From NCBI GenBank assembly GCA_002780065.1, contig PEWQ01000128.1, forward strand, positions 1-5,011: a DNA stretch of 5,011 nt, written 5' to 3'. Origin of the DNA: Candidatus Hydrogenedentes bacterium CG07_land_8_20_14_0_80_42_17. GTDB lineage: Bacteria > UBA8481. Shown here in pieces: positions 1-5,011 of the stretch. Each line of letters starts with the position of its first letter. The first letter of the stretch is position 1. Made by a program: the position numbers and the translations under genes. The notes beneath the pieces were generated by a model. The model was not told where the DNA came from. It was given only the letters and a program-made list of their open reading frames with translations, and did no database searches.

Positions 1-1158
1 GATTTTGCCACTCCATAATTCAGCTAAAAATATTCGCCATGGTAAAACACAAATATTCCCTTTTATACGGGGATATTTTTCATTACATACGATTATCGCC
101 TTACTTGGAGCATTATCATCTATGAATGCATTGAGAGGTCTCATTTCAGATGAGTCCACACTATCTGAACTTTTTACTTCAATAGCTATTTTACCTCCGC
201 CGAGAATAAAATCAACTTCCAGACCGGATTTAGTTCTCCAGTAATTGATCTCAAACCTTTTATTTCTGTAGCTTCTATACGCATATATCTCATTAAAAAT
301 AAAGTGCTCGAAGGCCTTTCCAAATTGTTCTCCTCGCGTTTCTTCAATATGCCTTTTCGTAAGATAGCCGCTTACTCCTGTATCAAAAAGATAAAATTTG
401 GGCGCTTTGCTTATAACCTGTCTACATTGTCTTTTCTTAAAAGGTTCTATCAAAGTTGCAAGCAAAGTATCGGAAAGTATTTGAAAATATTCTTTGACGG
501 TTTTGGCATCAATGGATGAATCTCTGGCAATATTTGCATAATTAATCATTTCGCAATGAGAATAAGCCATAGCATCAAAAAATCTTGAAAAAGCCGGAAT
601 ATTTCTGACTAGTCCCTCTTCAAATACTTCTTCCTTCAAATAATCTTCTACATATGCTTGAAGAGATCTTGCTGAGGAAACTTTATCCTGTTGATAATGT
701 ACAGGTATTGTTCCTTGGTTCAATACTTTTAGCAAATCAATATTTTTTATCTCTTGAGATACCAAAGGATGCATTTGGTAACGCCATGCTCTTCCGCCCA
801 GCATATTTGTATGATTACGCTTTAATTTACGTGCGCTCGAACCGCATAGGATAAAATTTATTTTTTTATTCTCAATAAGCCAATGAATTTCATCAAATAT
901 TTGAGGAACCTTTTGTACTTCATCGAGAATAATTGGTCTTTTGAGTTCTTCTTTTTTTTTGGCAGAAAGAATTTCTCTTAATAAAAAAGGTTTTTTGGAA
1001 AATTCTAGATAAAGGTCCGTTTTTAGAAAGTCAAAATAAATACTGTTCGGAAATTTACTTTTTATATATGTAGATTTACCTGTTTTTCGCGGTCCCCATA
1101 GAAAAGCGGATTGTCCGATAGGAAGTTTTATATCCAATATTCTTCTATACTTTACCAT
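1..1158 (-). CDS. AAA ATPase with C-terminal DUF4143 domain (AAA_14 family), 3' end cut by window edge
   Basis: The frame is open from the ATG to base 1 with no stop, 386 codons, and no frameshift is needed. Numbered from the ATG at 1158, a Walker A motif GPRKTGKS lies at residues 22-29, a Walker B PIILDE at 75-80, a sensor-like FILCGSSARKL at 102-112 and GGRAW just after. The C-terminal part is of DUF4143 type: KFYLFDTGV near 254-262 and EVDFIL then AIEVKSS near 314-331, a D-x10-E-x-K arrangement like that of PD-(D/E)XK nucleases. Family members are usually about 380-400 residues, so only the last few codons are probably missing. Biological roles in this family are poorly known, and a restriction-like or regulatory ATPase role is only a guess. 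Two starts are possible. The ATG at 1170 abuts AAAAAGGA with no spacing, while the ATG at 1158 has that site 12 nt upstream and gives a typical N-terminus (MVKYRRILDIKLP), so 1158 is preferred. The gene looks clearly more AT-rich than the operon to its right (19 G+C in 541-600 against 34 in 4141-4200), consistent with acquisition by transfer. Confidence 0.9.
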   Translation of the reverse strand, partial: MVKYRRILDIKLPIGQSAFLWGPRKTGKSTYIKSKFPNSIYFDFLKTDLYLEFSKKPFLLREILSAKKKEELKRPIILDEVQKVPQIFDEIHWLIENKKINFILCGSSARKLKRNHTNMLGGRAWRYQMHPLVSQEIKNIDLLKVLNQGTIPVHYQQDKVSSARSLQAYVEDYLKEEVFEEGLVRNIPAFSRFFDAMAYSHCEMINYANIARDSSIDAKTVKEYFQILSDTLLATLIEPFKKRQCRQVISKAPKFYLFDTGVSGYLTKRHIEETRGEQFGKAFEHFIFNEIYAYRSYRNKRFEINYWRTKSGLEVDFILGGGKIAIEVKSSDSVDSSEMRPLNAFIDDNAPSKAIIVCNEKYPRIKGNICVLPWRIFLAELWSGKI

Positions 1159-1170
1159 ATAGTAATGCAT

Positions 1171-1178
1171 TCCTTTTT
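1171..1178 (-). promoter_or_regulatory. Shine-Dalgarno-like AAAAAGGA of the ATPase gene
   Basis: On the minus strand AAAAAGGA ends directly before the ATG at 1170 and 12 nt before the ATG at 1158. The zero spacing for the first ATG makes the second the better start, though 12 nt is longer than the usual optimum. Confidence 0.4.
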
Positions 1179-1192
1179 AGTTAAACTAATAT

Positions 1193-1204
1193 GGAGTATA
1201 CTCC
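1193..1204. promoter_or_regulatory. Perfect 12-bp palindrome over the -10 box (candidate operator)
   Basis: GGAGTATACTCC is a perfect palindrome that contains the predicted -10 hexamer of the ATPase gene. A second near-palindrome TTAGTT-A-AACTAA lies at 1177-1189, between the promoter and the start codon. Such symmetry at a promoter suggests binding of a dimeric repressor, perhaps the gene product itself or a linked regulator. No regulator is encoded in the window, so the operator role is inference. Confidence 0.4.
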
Positions 1205-1222
1205 TTTTTAGTAAAAGGTCAA
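1195..1222 (-). promoter_or_regulatory. Promoter of the ATPase gene
   Basis: The minus strand reads TTGACC (1217-1222), 16 bp spacer, TATACT (1195-1200). Each hexamer matches the sigma-70 consensus at five of six positions. It starts only 7 bp after the scpA stop codon (1229-1231) and predicts a transcript start near 1188 and a leader of about 20-30 nt. The ATPase gene therefore probably has its own transcript rather than relying on the operon. The -10 box lies inside the palindrome at 1193-1204. Confidence 0.6.
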
Positions 1223-1228
1223 AAACTT

Positions 1229-2053
1229 TCATTTAGTAATTAACGATATTCGTATCTCTCCTAAAGAATTGTCCTGATAGACAGATACTTCTCCAGATTT
1301 CATTATCTCCAATAGAGCTAGAAAAGCTGCAATTAATCTGTCCCGAGTAAAAAACGGCGGAAATAACTCAAAGAAAAGGCATGAACCTGTTTCTTCAAGT
1401 TTACTCATTATCAACTTCACCATCTCTTCGATAGGGATCGGTTCTCGCGCCATCTTTTGAACCTCTTCTTTGGGCGCTTTTCTTAGAACTGTGCGGAATG
1501 CGTCAAGTAATTTTGTTAGATCAACTTTTAATATTTCGTTCTCTTTTTGATCTGTGATTGAATTTGATCTCAAAAATATTTTAGCCCTTTCCTTCATCAT
1601 GGACTGCAAACTGCCGGCCGCGGCTTTGAAACGTTCATACTCTTCAAGAAGTCTTATCAACTCTTCTTTGGACATTCCTACTTCTTCTTCTTCAATCTTT
1701 TCGCTCTGAGGAAGAAGTTCATGAATTTTAATTTGAATCAGAACAGCAGCCATAACCAGAAAATCGCCGATTGAGTCGAGTTTTTCAGGGGAAGAGCTAA
1801 TCCACTCTTCCTGCATTCTCTTCAGCTCTTCGAGAAACTGATCAGTTATTTCCGAAATATTGACGTCAGAGATGTTTACCTTTTTTTCTCGGACAAGAAA
1901 AAGAAGAAGATCCAGCGGCCCTTCGAATTTTTCCAGCTTAATGTGATGGCCTTCCCACTTTGTGCCGTCAGGAAGTTTAATTCCGTCAGGAAGTTTAATT
2001 CCGTCAGGAAGTTTAATTCCGTCAGGAACTCTAATCTGTTTCTCTTCGTCCAT
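1229..2053 (-). CDS. scpA: Segregation and condensation protein A (ScpA), with repeat-bearing N-terminal extension
   Basis: ScpA is the kleisin that bridges the SMC heads and, with ScpB, forms the bacterial condensin-like complex on the nucleoid. Its hallmark N-terminal motif FEGPLDLLLFLV is at residues 43-54, followed by a helical region (ISEITDQFLEEL, 67-77; GDFLVMAAVLIQIKIHELLPQ, 96-116) that in the family contacts the SMC neck. A charged coiled stretch (119-160) leads to a C-terminal winged-helix part (TRDRLIAAFLALLEIMKSGEVSV, 236-258) that contacts the SMC cap. Length 274 residues is slightly long for the family. The excess is the first 36 residues or so: most ScpA proteins start only a few residues before FEGPLDLLL, while this one adds four tandem hexapeptides. 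No other ATG lies between codon 1 and that motif. The start overlaps the trpS stop by one base (TAATG), indicating translational coupling, and only a weak GCAGAG stands upstream. The stop is TGA. Confidence 0.95.
   Translation of the reverse strand: MDEEKQIRVPDGIKLPDGIKLPDGIKLPDGTKWEGHHIKLEKFEGPLDLLLFLVREKKVNISDVNISEITDQFLEELKRMQEEWISSSPEKLDSIGDFLVMAAVLIQIKIHELLPQSEKIEEEEVGMSKEELIRLLEEYERFKAAAGSLQSMMKERAKIFLRSNSITDQKENEILKVDLTKLLDAFRTVLRKAPKEEVQKMAREPIPIEEMVKLIMSKLEETGSCLFFELFPPFFTRDRLIAAFLALLEIMKSGEVSVYQDNSLGEIRISLITK
1965..2036 (-). repeat. Tandem 18-bp repeat inside scpA (four units, in frame)
   Basis: Three identical 18-bp units (1965-1982, 1983-2000, 2001-2018; plus-strand unit CCGTCAGGAAGTTTAATT) are followed by a fourth, 2019-2036, matching at 15 of 18 positions. 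They encode IRVPDG and then three IKLPDG at ScpA residues 7-30. The unit is a multiple of three, so gain or loss of copies keeps the reading frame. The near-identity at DNA level indicates recent expansion by slippage rather than conserved protein structure. Confidence 0.97.
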
Positions 2054-3039
2054 TACTCTGCTTTTTCTGCAGGAAGCATTTTTATGGCGTTTCTGATTCG
2101 GACCATAACTGCCTCAGCCGCCATTCTAGCGCGCTCTGCTCCACATTTGATGATTTCAATAACTTCTTCATCTGATAATTGATTTCGCTTTTTTCGATAC
2201 TCTTCAAAATGAGAAACTAAATTTTCAAAGAGTATTTTTTTACAATCCACACATCCTAGTGCTGCACTTCTGCAACCTGACTGGATCTCATCTGTCTTGT
2301 CCGGCGAATATATCTCGTGATATGGATAAAGATTGCATCTCGAAGGCTCCCCAGGATCTGCTCGAAGTTTTCTCGCCTCATCTGTTTTCATTCCGCGAAT
2401 CCGTTTTGATGTAGCTTCTACGGCGGCGGAGAGTTCTAATGTATTGCCGTAAGATTTTGACATTTTGCGGCCGTCTGTGCCCATTAGCTTTGACGCTTTT
2501 GTTAGAAGCGGCTGAGGCTCGACTAAATTTGAGCCGGGATAGTGCGAGTTGAAACGGCGAATAATTTCTCGAGCGAGTTCGAGGTGCACGACTTGATCTT
2601 CGCCGACCGGAACTTTATCAGCGCCGTAAACGGCAATATCTGCCGACATGAGAACCGGATACGACAGGAGCCCGAGATTTTCTGATCCTTCTCCAAGTTG
2701 TAGTGTTCTGTCTTTGTAAGTCGGACATCGTTCCAACCACGATACAGGCGTTACCATCCCGAATAGAGCTGACAATTCAGCATGTGCCGGAACATGCGAC
2801 TGCACGAAAATGGTTGCGCGGTTTGGATCGATCCCAAGCGCCAGCCAATCTTTGACCATCTCGATCGACCACTTGCCAATCTCGTCATTCTTGGTGCGGT
2901 CGGTCAATGCGTGAAGATCGGCAACGAAAAAAAAGCATTTTTCCGTCTTCTGCAGTTCAAGCCAGTTTCGAATAACGCCCTCGTAATGCCCAAGGTGCAG
3001 AAGTCCTGTAGGCCTCATTCCTGACAGTACTGTTCCCAT
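2053..3039 (-). CDS. trpS: Tryptophanyl-tRNA synthetase, iron-sulfur-type cysteine motif
   Basis: Class Ic cytoplasmic synthetase that activates tryptophan with ATP and charges tRNA-Trp. The 328 residues match the usual bacterial length. The N-terminus MGTVLSGMRPTG leads into the HIGH motif as HLGH (15-18); further family landmarks are MSADI (131-135), GEDQVVHLELAREI (146-159) and an intact KMSKS loop (192-196). In the anticodon-binding region four cysteines at 235, 256, 263 and 266 form C-x20-C-x6-C-x2-C. The segment GC..A.LGCVDCKK closely resembles the Thermotoga maritima enzyme, which binds a [4Fe-4S] cluster through C-x22-C-x6-C-x2-C. Cluster binding here is inferred from the motif; zinc is an alternative. 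The start overlaps the stop of the upstream biotin protein gene by one base (TAATG), with GGAG at 3051-3054, 11 nt upstream, as a modest ribosome site. The end overlaps scpA in the same way. Confidence 0.97.
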   Translation of the reverse strand: MGTVLSGMRPTGLLHLGHYEGVIRNWLELQKTEKCFFFVADLHALTDRTKNDEIGKWSIEMVKDWLALGIDPNRATIFVQSHVPAHAELSALFGMVTPVSWLERCPTYKDRTLQLGEGSENLGLLSYPVLMSADIAVYGADKVPVGEDQVVHLELAREIIRRFNSHYPGSNLVEPQPLLTKASKLMGTDGRKMSKSYGNTLELSAAVEATSKRIRGMKTDEARKLRADPGEPSRCNLYPYHEIYSPDKTDEIQSGCRSAALGCVDCKKILFENLVSHFEEYRKKRNQLSDEEVIEIIKCGAERARMAAEAVMVRIRNAIKMLPAEKAE

Positions 3040-4829
3040 TATGGCAAAGACTCCATATACGCCAGAACGCCGTTTTGCTCTGCGGTTTCTCCATTCTCAA
3101 CTGCAAATTTTCTAATTATGCCTTTGCGTTCAGCTTTCACTTCGTGAAAAAGCTTCATTGCTTCCACAAGTCCTATGACTGTATTTTCATCGACTTCGGT
3201 TCCTTCCGTTACAAAAGGAGGATCGGATGGTGAAGAAGCCCGATAGAATGTTCCGGTAAGAGGGGAAATAATTTTTTCGAGTTTAAGGAAATCAGATTCA
3301 ATAGATTTTTTTTCGGAATCTTTTGAGTCTTCAAACTCTGAATCAGAATTAATATTCTGAGTTTGCTGTTTCGTGAATCCTTTGACTAGTTTAATGCGAA
3401 AATCTTTTGAACTTATCTCCAGCCTTTTTATTCCGCGCCGCTTCATGAATGAAGTTAAAAGTTCTAAACGGTTGTCGACTGACTGCAGAATTTGCGGCTG
3501 ATAGCTCGGATCATTTCTCTTTTTAAAATAGAGAAGAGCTGTTTGGCCGAATAGAGCGTAAGTTATGACATCTTCGTATCGCTCGAATACTCCTTCATGT
3601 CTCAATTCGTTTTCGAGTTTCTTCATCATCGGTTCCATTAATAATGATGCTCTGCCTGAAACTCGTTCTATTCCTTTGAAAAGCTCCGGATTTATTTCGC
3701 CGGGCGGTGAGCCATACATACCTTTCAGATAATTGATAACCTCGCGCGATTTTAATTCGTAACGTTTTCCGGAAATGACGTTGTAGATGGCCTGCGCCGC
3801 TACGAGCTGTGATATTGGAGTAGTCAAAGGCGGCCATCCAAAATCTTCTCTGATTCTTGTTACTTCGCTCAGAACTTCAGCAAGCTTTTGCTGAGCGGAA
3901 ATTGCGGCGAGCTCGGAAGAAATGCCGACCAACATGCCTACGGGAATTTTATGTATGGAAATAAGATTTTGAGAAAGATTGGAATCTTCATTGTCTGTTG
4001 CAAATTTCATTGCTACATACTCCGCCGCCTTTGAATAGGCTCTAAGCGTTCTTTGGTCAAGTCCCGTATCAAGTCCTAGGTCGGAGGCGGAATGAATCAT
4101 CGATTCTATAGTCGGTTGAGCCGCAGAGACTGCAAATGGTCCTATAGTGCAGTCAATGCCTTCAGCTCCTGCTTCGAGCGCCGCCGTATAAGTCAACGCG
4201 CCCATGCCGCTTATCGAACGAGTATGAAAAAAAGTTGGAGCTAGTTTCGATAATGAGGTTGCTAATTTCCGCGCTTCTGCAGGAGTTAGCATTCCTGCAA
4301 CGTCGTTTACGCATAAACTTTTGCACCCCATCGCAAGCAATTGACTGCCGAATTCCGTAAATCCTTCGTTTGAATGAACCGGGCTTTGCGAATAAATAAT
4401 TGTTCCTTCAACATCTACGCCCGCCGCAATAAATGTGGATATTACATGCTCTAAATTTCCTATGTCGTTCAGCGGGTCGAATATTCGAGCATACTTAATT
4501 CCGTTCTTCGCTATCTCTTCGGCAAATGCTTTTATTACATCCATAGAGAGAGGATTGTAACCGAGCAAATTCTGACCGCGGACAATAATGCGCATAGGAG
4601 TGTTCTTAAGTTTTCTGCTGAAGATGCGGAGCCGCTCCCATGGGTTTTCATTCAGATATCTGAGACAGGTATCGAAGGTCGAACCGCCCCAGACTTCTGC
4701 AGAGTAGAATCCTGCAACATCCATTGCTTCCGCAAGAGGAATAAGCTCTTCAATGGAGAGTGGCATGCGGCGCAGAGTATGAGACGAATCGCTCAACGTC
4801 GTATCACTTATTTTAATTTTTCGAGTCAT
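3039..4829 (-). CDS. OadA/PycB-like carboxyltransferase (possibly inactive) fused to AccB-type biotin carrier domain
   Basis: The 596 residues resemble the alpha subunit of oxaloacetate decarboxylase or pyruvate carboxylase subunit B, which move CO2 between biotin and pyruvate/oxaloacetate. The order is: HMGL-like TIM barrel (about 1-275; EVWGGSTFD 45-53, RGQNLLGY 84-91, ARIFDPLND 114-122), PYC/OADA conserved domain (about 290-445), a BCCP-like N-terminal helix/strand (LLTSFMKRRGIKRLEI, 457-472), a Ser/Asp/Glu/Lys-rich linker (about 485-515) and a biotinyl domain (519-594) with EAMKL, biotin lysine K559. The biotinyl part is of acetyl-CoA carboxylase type: GTFYR and the 'thumb' SPSDPPFV are typical of AccB, not OadA. 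Aligned by eye to OadA/PC, D14, R84, Y91 and H202 are kept. The carbamylated lysine is N175, the first metal histidine F200, the catalytic threonine V301, and the RDAHQ arginine and glutamine are S13 and H17. Metal-dependent carboxyl transfer is therefore doubtful, so no gene symbol is given. First gene of the operon; no clear Shine-Dalgarno site. Confidence 0.85.
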   Translation of the reverse strand: MTRKIKISDTTLSDSSHTLRRMPLSIEELIPLAEAMDVAGFYSAEVWGGSTFDTCLRYLNENPWERLRIFSRKLKNTPMRIIVRGQNLLGYNPLSMDVIKAFAEEIAKNGIKYARIFDPLNDIGNLEHVISTFIAAGVDVEGTIIYSQSPVHSNEGFTEFGSQLLAMGCKSLCVNDVAGMLTPAEARKLATSLSKLAPTFFHTRSISGMGALTYTAALEAGAEGIDCTIGPFAVSAAQPTIESMIHSASDLGLDTGLDQRTLRAYSKAAEYVAMKFATDNEDSNLSQNLISIHKIPVGMLVGISSELAAISAQQKLAEVLSEVTRIREDFGWPPLTTPISQLVAAQAIYNVISGKRYELKSREVINYLKGMYGSPPGEINPELFKGIERVSGRASLLMEPMMKKLENELRHEGVFERYEDVITYALFGQTALLYFKKRNDPSYQPQILQSVDNRLELLTSFMKRRGIKRLEISSKDFRIKLVKGFTKQQTQNINSDSEFEDSKDSEKKSIESDFLKLEKIISPLTGTFYRASSPSDPPFVTEGTEVDENTVIGLVEAMKLFHEVKAERKGIIRKFAVENGETAEQNGVLAYMESLP

Positions 4830-4855
4830 TTAAATAAATGGTATAAAGCGAGTGA

Positions 4856-4885
4856 ATAAAAGTCAAATCTATACCCGTTTGTCAA
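4856..4885 (-). promoter_or_regulatory. Candidate operon promoter
   Basis: The minus strand has a perfect -35 box TTGACA (4880-4885), an 18-bp spacer and a weak -10 TTTTAT (4856-4861, four of six). This predicts a leader of about 20 nt before the ATG at 4829. An alternative is TTGACT (4861-4866), 17-bp spacer, TACCAT (4838-4843), which would start transcription almost at the ATG and give a leaderless message. That is not excluded, since no Shine-Dalgarno site is visible upstream of the start codon. Confidence 0.4.
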
Positions 4886-4910
4886 AAAACTATTCCTTGA
4901 AGTCACAGGC

Positions 4911-4939
4911 GCCTCGCGTCAATGGATGCCTCGCGTCAA
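4911..4939. repeat. 12-bp direct repeat upstream of the operon promoter
   Basis: GCCTCGCGTCAA occurs at 4911-4922 and 4928-4939, 17 bp apart start to start. It is GC-rich within an otherwise AT-rich intergenic stretch and lies just upstream of the candidate -35 box at 4880-4885. It could be a pair of activator sites or a fragment of a dispersed repeat. Confidence 0.55.
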
Positions 4940-4954
4940 AGAACATGCGAAATA

Positions 4955-5010
4955 ATTGAAAAATGAAAATTGGAAAAATAAAATTTTCAATTTGCACTTT
5001 CCAATTTGCA
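4955..5010. repeat. AT-rich cluster of short inverted and direct repeats
   Basis: ATTGAAAA (4955-4962) is complementary to TTTTCAAT (4984-4991), and AATTGGAAA (4968-4976) to TTTCCAATT (4998-5006). The two pairs interleave rather than nest, so only one hairpin can form at a time. CAATTTGCA is also repeated directly at 4988-4996 and 5002-5010. The stretch has no coding potential and continues past the window edge, so its full extent is unknown. A terminator for a gene further right is possible but not shown. Confidence 0.4.
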
Positions 5011-5011
5011 A

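Larger units (their letters stand above)
1171..1212 (-). repeat. 11-bp direct repeat ACTAAAAAGGA, two copies 31 bp apart
   Basis: The minus strand carries ACTAAAAAGGA at 1202-1212 and again at 1171-1181. The upstream copy lies in the promoter spacer and the downstream copy supplies the Shine-Dalgarno-like site. The 31-bp offset is close to three helical turns, so the two copies would face the same side of the DNA. They could be paired regulator sites or the trace of a local duplication. Confidence 0.5.

Noticed and set aside
5-854. Three plus-strand open frames at 5-244, 304-519 and 654-854
   Set aside because: They lie antisense to the uninterrupted ATPase frame, resemble no known family and have no convincing start sites. 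The minus frame has Walker A/B and DUF4143 motifs across the same bases.
1-1170. Possible broken or frameshifted ATPase gene
   Set aside because: Translating every codon from 1170 to 1 gave 390 sense codons with motifs in the right order. It only lacks a stop because the window ends.
1193-1210. Rho-independent terminator (GGAG-TATA-CTCC followed by five T on the plus strand)
   Set aside because: The stem is only four base pairs, the T run is on the strand opposite to all genes here, and the palindrome coincides with a good minus-strand promoter.
1943-2182. Plus-strand open frame with a repeated VRKFNS segment
   Set aside because: It is the antisense reading of the 18-bp repeat in scpA and the end of trpS; both minus-strand genes are secure.
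2782-3024. Plus-strand open frame opposite the 5' part of trpS
   Set aside because: It is a shadow of trpS, whose HLGH region is encoded on the other strand.
3595-3837. Minus-strand open frame inside the biotin protein gene in another frame
   Set aside because: It overlaps the well-supported conserved carboxylase domain and has no recognisable content.
4830-5011. tRNA, small RNA or riboswitch in the intergenic stretch
   Set aside because: No cloverleaf, conserved riboswitch core or clear GC hairpin with a T run was found; only the repeats and the promoter candidates are visible.

Overview
The window carries a bacterial operon read leftwards (minus strand) plus a separate minus-strand ATPase gene running off the left edge. 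All four genes point the same way. Taxonomy cannot be fixed from the sequence. The features point to a bacterium with moderate to low G+C, weak Shine-Dalgarno sites in the operon, and a tryptophanyl-tRNA synthetase carrying the cysteine pattern of the iron-sulfur type first described in Thermotoga. That pattern suggests an anaerobe or a little-studied phylum, but this is inference only.

Layout from right to left. Positions 4830-5011 are non-coding: AT-rich inverted repeats, a 12-bp direct repeat and a plausible sigma-70 promoter. The operon follows: (1) 4829-3039, a 596-residue biotin protein made of an oxaloacetate decarboxylase/pyruvate carboxylase-type carboxyltransferase region joined to an acetyl-CoA-carboxylase-type biotin carrier domain; (2) 3039-2053, trpS; (3) 2053-1229, scpA, the kleisin of the SMC-ScpAB chromosome condensation complex. 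Both junctions are one-base TAATG overlaps, so the three proteins are probably made from one coupled message although their jobs (carboxyl transfer, tRNA charging, chromosome segregation) are unrelated. The usual partner scpB is not in the window.

Directly after scpA comes a 58-bp gap with a good promoter whose -10 box sits inside a perfect palindrome, then a markedly AT-rich gene (1158 to the left edge) for an AAA ATPase of the AAA_14/DUF4143 type. It looks like a later, independently expressed insertion at the end of the operon.

The most interesting point is the first operon gene. Aligned by eye to OadA and pyruvate carboxylase, its carboxyltransferase barrel keeps the fold landmarks but has lost the carbamylated lysine, one of the two metal-binding histidines, the catalytic threonine, and the arginine and glutamine of the substrate pocket. 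The biotin-accepting lysine is intact. It may be a pseudo-carboxyltransferase used as a scaffold for a biotin carrier, or an enzyme with changed chemistry. Other points are a four-fold hexapeptide repeat at the ScpA N-terminus and the iron-sulfur-type TrpRS.
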